A stretch of 5,827 nucleotides of DNA from CAVQCX01 sp050050175 (GTDB taxonomy: Bacteria; Pseudomonadota; Gammaproteobacteria; Chromatiales; Chromatiaceae), in assembly GCA_050050175.1 (NCBI GenBank), contig JASFUT010000222.1:1-5827 (forward strand), in the 5' to 3' direction. Below, in pieces: positions 1 through 4,985 of this stretch. A program made the position numbers and the translations under genes. The notes beneath the pieces are model-generated. The model saw only the letters and a program-made list of their open reading frames with translations, searched no databases and was not told the origin of the DNA. Within the stretch, counting starts at the first letter, position 1. Every line of letters begins with the position of its first letter.

Positions 1-22
1 GGTATCTGGGCGGGACGGGGTT

Positions 23-44
23 GGCCGGCTGAAGCCGGCCCTAC
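23..44 (-). repeat. REP-like palindrome 1 (GTAG head, GGCCGGCT/AGCCGGCC stem)
   Basis: On the minus strand GTAG (44-41) is followed at once by a perfect inverted repeat. The arms are GGCCGGCT (23-30) and AGCCGGCC (33-40) with only GA between them, so it folds as a 7-bp GC stem with a four-base loop. A GTAG or similar head tetranucleotide followed by a compact stem-loop is the hallmark of repetitive extragenic palindromes mobilised by RAYT (TnpA-REP) transposases. The sequence resembles a common intergenic motif of pseudomonads and related gammaproteobacteria. Only one copy of this type is in the window, so repetitiveness is inferred from resemblance. Confidence 0.6.
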
Positions 45-100
45 GGGGCCAGGGCGGTGGGTTGGCGACCCGGGGCTCATGGCCCAGGGTTCCGCATTTC

Positions 101-130
101 CCCGGGCTCCGCTTCGCTGCACCCGGCTAC
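101..130 (-). repeat. REP-like palindrome 2 (GTAG head, CCGGG/CCCGG stem)
   Basis: Reading the minus strand from 130, GTAG is followed by CCGGG (126-122), a 15-nt loop rich in GC/GAAGC, and CCCGG (106-102). The loop contains GCGAAGC, itself a small inverted repeat with a GAA apex (117-111). Its layout matches the widespread gammaproteobacterial intergenic repeat of the form GTAGCCCGG...CCGGG. The outer stem is 5 bp. It differs in sequence from the palindromes on either side, so it belongs to a different REP type. Confidence 0.5.
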
Positions 131-177
131 GGGATCCTGCGCAGGCAACGGTCGCGCTGTCCCAGAGGCCTTATTCG

Positions 178-198
178 CCGAGGGGGCTCGGCTCCTAC
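178..198 (-). repeat. REP-like palindrome 3 (GTAGGAG head, CCGAG/CTCGG stem)
   Basis: On the minus strand the element begins GTAGGAG (198-192), then CCGAG (191-187), a CCCC loop (186-183) and CTCGG (182-178), followed by CGAA. The arrangement GTAGGAG + stem + CGAA is strikingly similar to the REP sequences abundant in Pseudomonas genomes. The stem is 5 bp and perfect. It has the same orientation as the two elements to its left. Confidence 0.55.
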
Positions 199-291
199 AG
201 GAGGGGCGGCACCGGGGCGGTTCTGGAATCCCGGCGGATGGGAGGTCGGAGCCCGTGCGTTGAGGCTGTCCGTTAGAAAAGGTCTGGTTCG

Positions 292-310
292 GGGCCGGCC
301 GTCCCGGCCC
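292..310 (-). terminator. Possible terminator hairpin after the efflux operon
   Basis: Four bases beyond the stop codon of the last operon gene lies a perfect 7-bp GC inverted repeat, GGGCCGG (292-298) and CCGGCCC (304-310), with a 5-nt loop. On the transcribed minus strand the nearest T-run (TTTT, 280-277) starts 11 nt after the stem. It is therefore not a textbook intrinsic terminator. It may act as a weak terminator or a 3'-end stabilising stem. Its position directly after the operon is the main support. Confidence 0.45.
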
Positions 311-314
311 GACG

Positions 315-1514
315 CTACTCCGCCCGCAGCGCGACCACCGGGTCAAGCGCGGCGGCGTTCCGGGCGGGCACCACGCCGGCGACCAGGCCGACGATCAGGG
401 CGAGCACCTCGGCCATCAGGACGTAGTACCAGGGGGTGTGCACGGGCAGGGCGGGCACCAGGGTGCCGAGGAGCCAGGCGCCTCCGGCGCCGAGAATCAG
501 CCCGGCCATGCCGCCGAGGCCGGAGAGCACCACGGCCTCGCCGAGGAACAGGGCGAGCACCTGGCGGCGCTCGGCGCCGATGGCGCGGAACAGCCCGATC
601 TCCGCCTTACGCTCGTTCACCGAGATGGTCATGATGGTGAGGATGCCGACCCCGCCCACCAGCAGCGAGATGCCGCCGAGGGCCCCGACGGCGAGGGTGA
701 GGATGCTGAGGATGGAGCCCAGCGTCTTGAGCATCTCCTCCTGCGTGGTGATGGTGAAGTCCTCGCTGCCGTGGCGGCGAAGCAGGATGCTCTCGGCCTT
801 GTCCACCACCTCCGCCGAGCTTGCGCCGGTCTCGTAGAGCAGATCGACTTCCATCAGGCTCTCGCGGTTGAACATCGACAGCGCCCGCGCGGCCGGAATG
901 AACGCGGTGTCGTCCAGGTCGAAGCCGAGCATCTGCCCCTTTGACTCCATGACTCCGATCACCCGGTAGCGCTCGCTGGCGATGCGGATCAGCTGGCCCA
1001 GCGGGTTCTGCTGGCCGAACAGCTCGCTGCGCATGCGGCTGCCGAGCACCACGAAGGAGCGGGCGGCGCGCGGGTCGTCGTCCGGGAGAAAGCGCCCCAG
1101 GGCCACGTCGAGCTGCCAGAGCTCGGGCATCTGCGGCCCCACGCCGAGCACCGTGGTGCGGCGGCGGCGGTTGCCCGCCTCCACGGGGGCGTTGCCCTGC
1201 ACCACGGGCACCACGGCGCGCACCTGCCGGATTCGCTGCAGGGCCGTGGCATCGTCGAGGGTGAGGGGCCGGACGTTGGCGATGATGCCCCCGGAGATGC
1301 CCTTGGTGGTGGTCTTGCCCGGGGAGATGGTCACCAGGTTGGTCCCGAACTGGGTGAACTCCGCGAGCACGAAGCGGTGCACGCCCTCGCCGATGGAGGT
1401 GAGCAGCACCACCGAGCCGATGCCGACCGCGATCCCGAGCGCGGTCAGGAAGCTGCGCATCCGCTGGGTAACCAGCGCGCTGGCGGACAGACGGGCGAAA
1501 TCCCTTGCGTTCAC
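315..1514 (-). CDS. MacB/FtsX-family ABC transporter permease, second subunit
   Basis: Predicted inner-membrane permease of 399 residues, the normal size for a stand-alone MacB-type permease. Membrane segment 1 is at about residues 21-41. A large periplasmic MacB_PCD-like domain follows (about 45-265, with EDFTITTQEEML at 251-262). Three more membrane segments lie near 270-297, 318-350 and 364-386. Family motifs are ERKAEIGLFRAIGA (301-314), the cytoplasmic loop that normally contacts the ATPase, and the C-terminal PARNAAALDPVVALRAE. It starts with GTG at 1514, three nt after the preceding stop. A strong GGGAGG site six nt upstream supports this start. It is clearly a paralogue of the upstream permease, with collinear motifs throughout (LTS-GEG, EF--GT-L, LTLDDA-AL, ELFG, RVIG). 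The two probably form a heterodimer. The exported substrate cannot be told from sequence; it could equally be an antibiotic, peptide or lipid-like molecule. Confidence 0.93.
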   Translation of the reverse strand: MNARDFARLSASALVTQRMRSFLTALGIAVGIGSVVLLTSIGEGVHRFVLAEFTQFGTNLVTISPGKTTTKGISGGIIANVRPLTLDDATALQRIRQVRAVVPVVQGNAPVEAGNRRRRTTVLGVGPQMPELWQLDVALGRFLPDDDPRAARSFVVLGSRMRSELFGQQNPLGQLIRIASERYRVIGVMESKGQMLGFDLDDTAFIPAARALSMFNRESLMEVDLLYETGASSAEVVDKAESILLRRHGSEDFTITTQEEMLKTLGSILSILTLAVGALGGISLLVGGVGILTIMTISVNERKAEIGLFRAIGAERRQVLALFLGEAVVLSGLGGMAGLILGAGGAWLLGTLVPALPVHTPWYYVLMAEVLALIVGLVAGVVPARNAAALDPVVALRAE

Positions 1515-1517
1515 CCC

Positions 1518-2723
1518 CTACCTCCCGGTCAGCGCCCAGACCGGATCGAGACCGGCGGCGCGGCGGGCGGGGGCGATGCCGAACACCAGGCCGGTCAGCA
1601 GCGCCACCCCCACCGCGCTCAGGAAGGACCAGAGCGGAATGTGGAGCGGGAAGTCCGGGAACACCCGCCCCAGGGTCCAGGCCCCGACCAGGGCGACGAC
1701 GATGCCGAGCGCCGCCCCCGCCAGGGATAGAAGGAGCGACTCCATAAGGAATACCGCCAGGATCTGCCGGCGGCGCGCGCCGACCGCCTTGAGCAGGCCG
1801 ATCTCGGAGGTCCGCTGAGAGACGGACACCAGCATCACGTTCATGATCAGGATGCCGGCGACGGCGAGGCTGATCGCCGCGATGCCCGCGACGGTGAGCG
1901 TCAGCGCCTTGAAGATCCGGTCGAATGTGTGAAGCACCGCGTCCTGGGCGATGACCGTGACGTCGTCCTCGCCGTCGTGGCGCTCCTGGATGATGTCGAG
2001 GATGGCGTCCTCCGCCCGGGGCACGTCCTCGCGTGTGCGGGCCTCCACCAGGATGCGCAGCAGCGTCGAGGTGTTGAACAGCGCCTGGGCCGAGGCCACG
2101 GGGATGATCACCACCTCCCGGAAGTCGACGCCGATGGAGGTACCCTTGTCGGCCAGGATGCCGATCACCCGGAAGCGCCGGTCATTGAGCCTTATCCACT
2201 CTCCCAGGGCGTTGCGGTTGCCGAACAGCTCGGTCTTCACCGTCTGACCGATGACCGCCACCGAGGCGGCGCGGGAGGGGTCGCCCTCGGGCAGGAACTG
2301 ACCCCGGGAGACGTTGAGCTGGCGGACCTCGTAGAGCTCGCGCGTGGAGCCCAGCACGTTGATCTCGCGCTCGCGGTCGTGCCAGGAGGCTGGCGCCGAC
2401 CCCAGGGTGAGGGGCGCGACGTAGCGCACCGCCCGGCTGCGATACAGCGCCAGGGCGTCGTCCAGCGTGAGGTCCCGCGGCGTGGTGCCGAGCAGGGGGG
2501 GCGCGCCGCCCGTGGTCTCCGAGCGCCCGGGCATGACCACCAGCAGGTGGGTGCCGAGCTCCGCGAACTCGCCGACGATGTAGCGCCGCGCGCCCTCGCC
2601 CAGGGAGGTGAGCATGACCACCGAGGCGACACCGATGGACATGGCCAGCAGCAGCAGCGCCGTGCGCACCTTGTAGCCGGTGATGGAGCGGCCGCTGTAG
2701 CGGAGGACGTCCTCGATGATCAT
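1518..2723 (-). CDS. MacB/FtsX-family ABC transporter permease, first subunit
   Basis: Predicted inner-membrane permease of 401 residues. Membrane segment 1 is at about 20-42, flanked by K18/R20. A periplasmic MacB_PCD-like domain spans about 45-265, and membrane segments lie near 272-298, 321-350 and 363-385. The conserved coupling loop is QRTSEIGLLKAVGA (303-316), and the end is the typical PARRAAGLDPVWAL. It begins with ATG at 2723, 22 nt after the ATPase stop. No strong Shine-Dalgarno is visible there, so translation may depend on coupling. It lacks any ATPase domain, unlike Escherichia coli MacB in which ATPase and permease are fused, so it must use the separate ATPase encoded just upstream. 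Together with the next gene it is predicted to form the membrane part of a MacAB-like efflux pump. Substrate unknown. Confidence 0.93.
   Translation of the reverse strand: MIIEDVLRYSGRSITGYKVRTALLLLAMSIGVASVVMLTSLGEGARRYIVGEFAELGTHLLVVMPGRSETTGGAPPLLGTTPRDLTLDDALALYRSRAVRYVAPLTLGSAPASWHDREREINVLGSTRELYEVRQLNVSRGQFLPEGDPSRAASVAVIGQTVKTELFGNRNALGEWIRLNDRRFRVIGILADKGTSIGVDFREVVIIPVASAQALFNTSTLLRILVEARTREDVPRAEDAILDIIQERHDGEDDVTVIAQDAVLHTFDRIFKALTLTVAGIAAISLAVAGILIMNVMLVSVSQRTSEIGLLKAVGARRRQILAVFLMESLLLSLAGAALGIVVALVGAWTLGRVFPDFPLHIPLWSFLSAVGVALLTGLVFGIAPARRAAGLDPVWALTGR
1521..1526 (-). promoter_or_regulatory. Ribosome binding site GGGAGG for the second permease
   Basis: GGGAGG on the minus strand (1526-1521) lies 6 nt before the GTG start at 1514-1512. 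It forms the last two sense codons (Gly-Arg) of the upstream permease, just ahead of its TAG stop. The site decides the GTG start and indicates tight translational coupling of the two permeases. It is the clearest Shine-Dalgarno sequence in the operon. Confidence 0.75.
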
Positions 2724-2745
2724 CGGGTGAGCAGGCGCGCCGGGC

Positions 2746-3423
2746 TCAGGGGTTGGCGCTGTCGGAGACGATGCGCCCGTCGGTCATGTGGATCTGGCGC
2801 CTCGCCTTCTCGCCCACCTCGGGGTCGTGAGTGACCACCAGCAGGGTGATGCCCCGACGGTTGAGCGCCTCCAGCGTCTCGATCACCACCCCCCCGGAGA
2901 CGTGATCCAGGTTCCCCGTGGGCTCGTCGGCCAGGATGATGCTGGGCTGCATGATCACCGCCCGGGCGATGGCTACCCGCTGGCGCTGTCCCCCCGAGAG
3001 CTGGTCCGGGCGATGGCGCGCCCGGTCCGTCAGCCCCATGGTCTCCATGCCGGCGTCCACGCGCTCGCGCCGCTCCTCGATGTCCACGCCCGCCAGCATC
3101 AGCGGCAGCTCCACGTTCTCCGCCGCGGTCAGGCGCGGGATCAGATGGAAGGACTGGAAGACGAACCCGATCTTGTGCCGCCGCACGTCCGCCTGCTCGT
3201 CGTCACTCAGGGTGGTGGTTCGCACGCCGTCGAGCCGGTAGTCGCCCGCGTTCGGGCGATCCAGAAGGCCCAGGATGTTGAGCATGGTGGACTTGCCCGA
3301 TCCCGACGAGCCCATGATCGCGACGTACTCCCCGGCCTCGAACCGCAGGTTGATGTCGCGCAGGGCATGCACCTCCTCGTCCCCGAGCAGGAAGGTGCGC
3401 TCGACCCCCTCGAGCTCGATCAC
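2746..3423 (-). CDS. MacB/LolD-type ABC transporter ATP-binding protein
   Basis: Cytoplasmic ATPase of 225 residues, the usual length for this family, that powers the paired permeases. All nucleotide-binding motifs are intact: Walker A GSSGSGKS (38-45), Q-loop Q90 in FVFQSFHLIPRLTAAENVELP, signature LSGGQ (142-146), Walker B IILADEP (162-168) with catalytic E167, D-loop NLD (171-173) and switch H199 in VVTHD. The Q-loop context and VFQSFHLIPRLTA are typical of the MacB/LolD/FtsE branch. I choose the GTG at 3423, which overlaps the adaptor stop in a GTGA arrangement and gives the N-terminus MIELEGVERTF expected of the family. The frame stays open upstream to 4098, but that part lies inside the adaptor gene in another frame and has shadow-like composition. 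A weak GGAG lies 11 nt before the GTG. Coupled translation with the adaptor is likely. Confidence 0.95.
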   Translation of the reverse strand: MIELEGVERTFLLGDEEVHALRDINLRFEAGEYVAIMGSSGSGKSTMLNILGLLDRPNAGDYRLDGVRTTTLSDDEQADVRRHKIGFVFQSFHLIPRLTAAENVELPLMLAGVDIEERRERVDAGMETMGLTDRARHRPDQLSGGQRQRVAIARAVIMQPSIILADEPTGNLDHVSGGVVIETLEALNRRGITLLVVTHDPEVGEKARRQIHMTDGRIVSDSANP

Positions 3424-4568
3424 GGAGACGGGGTCTCCGGGCGCGCCGGGGCGCCGTCCTCCACGCCCTCGCGGTCCACGGATGTGACCACCAGCTCGCC
3501 GGCGGCCACCCCGTCGACGACCTCGGTGTAGTCCCAGTTCGAGAGGCCGGTCTTCACGTCGCGCTCGTCGATCACCCCGTCCTCGGTGAGCACGTACACC
3601 CGATCGCCCTCGGCCACCGCCTCCGTGGGAACCCTCAGGGTGTTCTCGTGGACCTCGAGGATAATCTCGACATCGGCGCTGTAGCCCGCCAGCAGGCGCT
3701 GGCGGTCCTCCTCGCGCACGAACTCCACCTCCACGTCCACGGTGCGGGCCTGCTTCTCCAATGCCTGGACGTAGGGGGCCACGCGCCGCACCCGCCCCTC
3801 GAAGGCCAGGTCGCCGTAGGCGTCCAGGGTGATGCGTGCCGGCATGCCGGGCGTGATGCCGGGCGCGTCCACCTCGTCGATGGGGGCGGTGACGTAGAAG
3901 CAGTCCAGCCCGATCAGGTCGACGATGGGGGGCGTGGCGATGCCGGGCGGCGACGGGGTCACGTACTGGGAGAGCTCCCCCGTGACCTCCGCCACTATGC
4001 CCGAGAAGGGGGCCAGGAGACGGGTGCGGGCCAGCTTGGCTTCCGCGACGCCCACGCGGGACGTGCTGACCTCCACGTTGGCGCCGGCCGCCTCGCACTG
4101 GGCCTGGGCCGCCTTGGCCTCGGTCACCAGCTTGTCCGTCTGCTCCTCGGAGGCCACCCCCTTCTTCTGCAGCTTGACCAGACGGTCGGCCTCGCGCTGT
4201 GCCACCTGCGCCTGCAGGCAGGACGCCCGCTCGTTGCTCACCGCCGCGTCCCGCTCACTGCGCGCCAGCGCCACCTCGGCCTTGATGTCTTCGTTCCAGA
4301 TCTCGAGCAGCAGCTCGCCCTTCTCGACGAGCTGGCCCTCGCGGACCGAGAGACGGGCGATCTGGCCCCCGATGCTGGGCGTCGGGAAGGCCCGCATGCA
4401 GGCCTCCACCGTGCCCGCCCGCGTGTTCGCAACCGTGCTCTCCACCATCCCGCGCTCGATCGGCTCGACCACGACCTCCACGGGCTCCGGGCGGGTGTAA
4501 TACCAGAGAGCGGCGACGGCCGCGACGAGCGCCAGCCCTGAGAGCATCCGTATGGGTCGGGTCTTCAC
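3420..4568 (-). CDS. HlyD/MacA/AcrA-family periplasmic adaptor (membrane fusion protein)
   Basis: A 382-residue adaptor linking the inner-membrane ABC transporter to an outer-membrane channel across the periplasm. A basic N-terminus (K2, R4, R7) precedes one membrane anchor (about 9-25). Next come the first lipoyl half (about 62-92), a long alpha-hairpin (about 93-180) rich in Ala, Glu, Gln and Lys, the second lipoyl half (LLAPFSGIVAEV, 184-195), a beta-barrel (about 220-310) and a membrane-proximal domain ending in a flexible Asp/Glu/Pro tail. The hairpin tip has R129, L133 and S140, matching the spacing of the R-L-S motif that AcrA, MacA and HlyD use to engage TolC. Cysteines are C57, C117, C158 and C223. 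GTG at 4568 gives the best anchor with a basic leader, though its ribosome site is weak; ATG at 4547 is the alternative. First gene of the operon. No TolC partner is in the window. Confidence 0.93.
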   Translation of the reverse strand: MKTRPIRMLSGLALVAAVAALWYYTRPEPVEVVVEPIERGMVESTVANTRAGTVEACMRAFPTPSIGGQIARLSVREGQLVEKGELLLEIWNEDIKAEVALARSERDAAVSNERASCLQAQVAQREADRLVKLQKKGVASEEQTDKLVTEAKAAQAQCEAAGANVEVSTSRVGVAEAKLARTRLLAPFSGIVAEVTGELSQYVTPSPPGIATPPIVDLIGLDCFYVTAPIDEVDAPGITPGMPARITLDAYGDLAFEGRVRRVAPYVQALEKQARTVDVEVEFVREEDRQRLLAGYSADVEIILEVHENTLRVPTEAVAEGDRVYVLTEDGVIDERDVKTGLSNWDYTEVVDGVAAGELVVTSVDREGVEDGAPARPETPSP

Positions 4569-4604
4569 CTTGTGATCTCACTGCCTGATGGTCGTGTAAA
4601 AGAC

Positions 4605-4619
4605 GTGGTAAGATACCAC
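4605..4619. promoter_or_regulatory. 15-bp palindrome over a possible -10 of the efflux operon
   Basis: GTGGTA-AGA-TACCAC is a perfect inverted repeat with 6-bp arms. On the minus strand the same bases contain TGGTATCTT, an extended -10-like element (TG-n-TATCTT, four of six matches to TATAAT). Transcription from it would start near 4603, about 35 nt before the adaptor GTG. No good -35 lies at standard distance. The overlap suggests an operator at which a repressor would block the promoter, or an activator site. The palindrome is seen; the promoter and operator roles are inferred. Confidence 0.4.
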
Positions 4620-4621
4620 AG

Positions 4622-4646
4622 CTGCGCAACCGGGCCCGGCGCGCAG
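4622..4646. repeat. Imperfect inverted repeat, hairpin-forming
   Basis: CTGCGC (4622-4627) pairs with GCGCAG (4641-4646), and inside them CCGGGCCCGG (4630-4639) is a perfect 10-bp palindrome. Two unpaired bases sit on the left and one on the right. It lies immediately upstream of the proposed efflux promoter (on its minus-strand upstream side) and may be a protein-binding site or simply a strong GC stem. No T-run follows on either strand, so it is not a terminator. Confidence 0.35.
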
Positions 4647-4665
4647 TTGTATCGCCGCATGTTCC

Positions 4666-4692
4666 CGCATCGCGTGCGATGCGAAGATTCGC
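4666..4692. repeat. Two overlapping inverted repeats in the divergent intergenic region
   Basis: CGCATCGC-GT-GCGATGCG (4666-4683) is an inverted repeat with perfect 8-bp arms. It is followed, sharing its last bases, by GCGAA-GA-TTCGC (4681-4692). Nested and overlapping dyads of this type are common in operator regions but can also arise by chance in GC-rich DNA. They lie between the two divergent transcription units. Function unknown. Confidence 0.4.
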
Positions 4693-4757
4693 AGGGAGCG
4701 GACGCGGACGCCGGGGGCCCCCAGGCATGCAGATCCCCGGAGCGAAACAAGGCCGCT

Positions 4758-4777
4758 GGCGCCAACCGGTTGGCGCC
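4758..4777. promoter_or_regulatory. Perfect 20-bp palindrome, candidate operator
   Basis: GGCGCCAACCGGTTGGCGCC is a perfect 20-bp palindrome with no spacer and no mismatch. It lies near the middle of the region between the divergent efflux operon and the rightward gene, about 150 bp from the proposed leftward promoter and about 135 bp upstream of the proposed rightward one. A gapless dyad of this length suits a homodimeric regulator such as a TetR-, MarR- or LysR-type protein. No T-run follows, so it is not a terminator. The regulator is not encoded in the window. Confidence 0.5.
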
Positions 4778-4912
4778 CTGGGCCGAGTGAGCGGAGCCGC
4801 GGCCGGTCAGACTGAAGTCGTGCTGCAGCGACCGCGCGGCACCTGTCGGCGCGCTGTCTGTTTTGCCAGTGCCGCCCACCGGAGCGAGGGTGTACATAAG
4901 ACCATGATCGAA

Positions 4913-4941
4913 TTGACCAGGTTCAGGCTGGCTGGTAAAAA
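4913..4941 (+). promoter_or_regulatory. Candidate sigma70-type promoter of the rightward gene
   Basis: TTGACC (4913-4918, five of six matches to TTGACA) is followed after 17 nt by TAAAAA (4936-4941, four of six matches to TATAAT). This predicts transcription starting near 4948 and a leader of about 38 nt before the ATG at 4986. It is the best -35/-10 pair in the intergenic region, and the A-run stands out in this GC-rich sequence. Not proven. Confidence 0.45.
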
Positions 4942-4985
4942 GGCCCGCTCATCGAGTTCCCAACTCCCGATCACCCACGCCCCAG

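Larger units (their letters stand above)
1..314. other. Non-coding region with REP-like palindromes downstream of the efflux operon
   Basis: I see no convincing gene here. Short open frames exist on both strands, but they are rich in Arg, Gly and Pro, overlap one another and lack ribosome binding sites. The stretch holds three GTAG-headed palindromes and one GC hairpin, listed separately. Positions 45-100 and 131-177 contain only weak 4-bp inverted repeats (for example GGGC/GCCC at 73-85). Positions 199-291 show nothing I can name apart from a short A-run at 277-280, which reads as T4 on the minus strand. Confidence 0.7.

Noticed and set aside
62..634. Plus-strand frame of 190 codons crossing from the intergenic region into the permease
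   Set aside because: Very Arg/Ala/Pro-rich, runs through the REP palindromes and the operon's terminal hairpin, and has no domain.
982..1818. Open frame of 278 codons on the plus strand, antisense to the two permeases
   Set aside because: It spans the junction of two well-supported genes, is rich in Arg/Ser/Pro/Thr with no recognisable domain, and lacks a ribosome site. Such antisense frames are expected in GC-rich coding DNA.
1929..2834. Open frame of 301 codons on the plus strand, antisense to the first permease and the end of the ATPase
   Set aside because: Composition is His/Asp/Gly/Gln/Arg-rich, typical of a GC-rich shadow. The opposite strand encodes clear family motifs.
3424..4098. 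Possible 225-residue N-terminal extension of the ATPase
   Set aside because: It lies inside the adaptor gene in another frame and is Gly/Arg-rich without motifs. The remaining 225 residues starting at GTG 3423 already make a full-length ATPase.
3648..4541. Open frame of 297 codons on the plus strand, antisense to the adaptor
   Set aside because: It is a low-complexity His/Asp/Leu/Arg product with no domain, entirely opposite the adaptor gene.
4713..4722. GGGGGCCCCC 10-bp palindrome
   Set aside because: Short and pure GC, expected by chance at this composition. No associated promoter or T-run.
4565..4897. Minus-strand frame of 110 codons ending in a GTGA overlap with the adaptor start
   Set aside because: The overlap is suggestive, but there is no ribosome site before its ATG, no recognisable motif and low-complexity composition. 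It also covers the proposed promoter and palindromes. A leader gene is not excluded.
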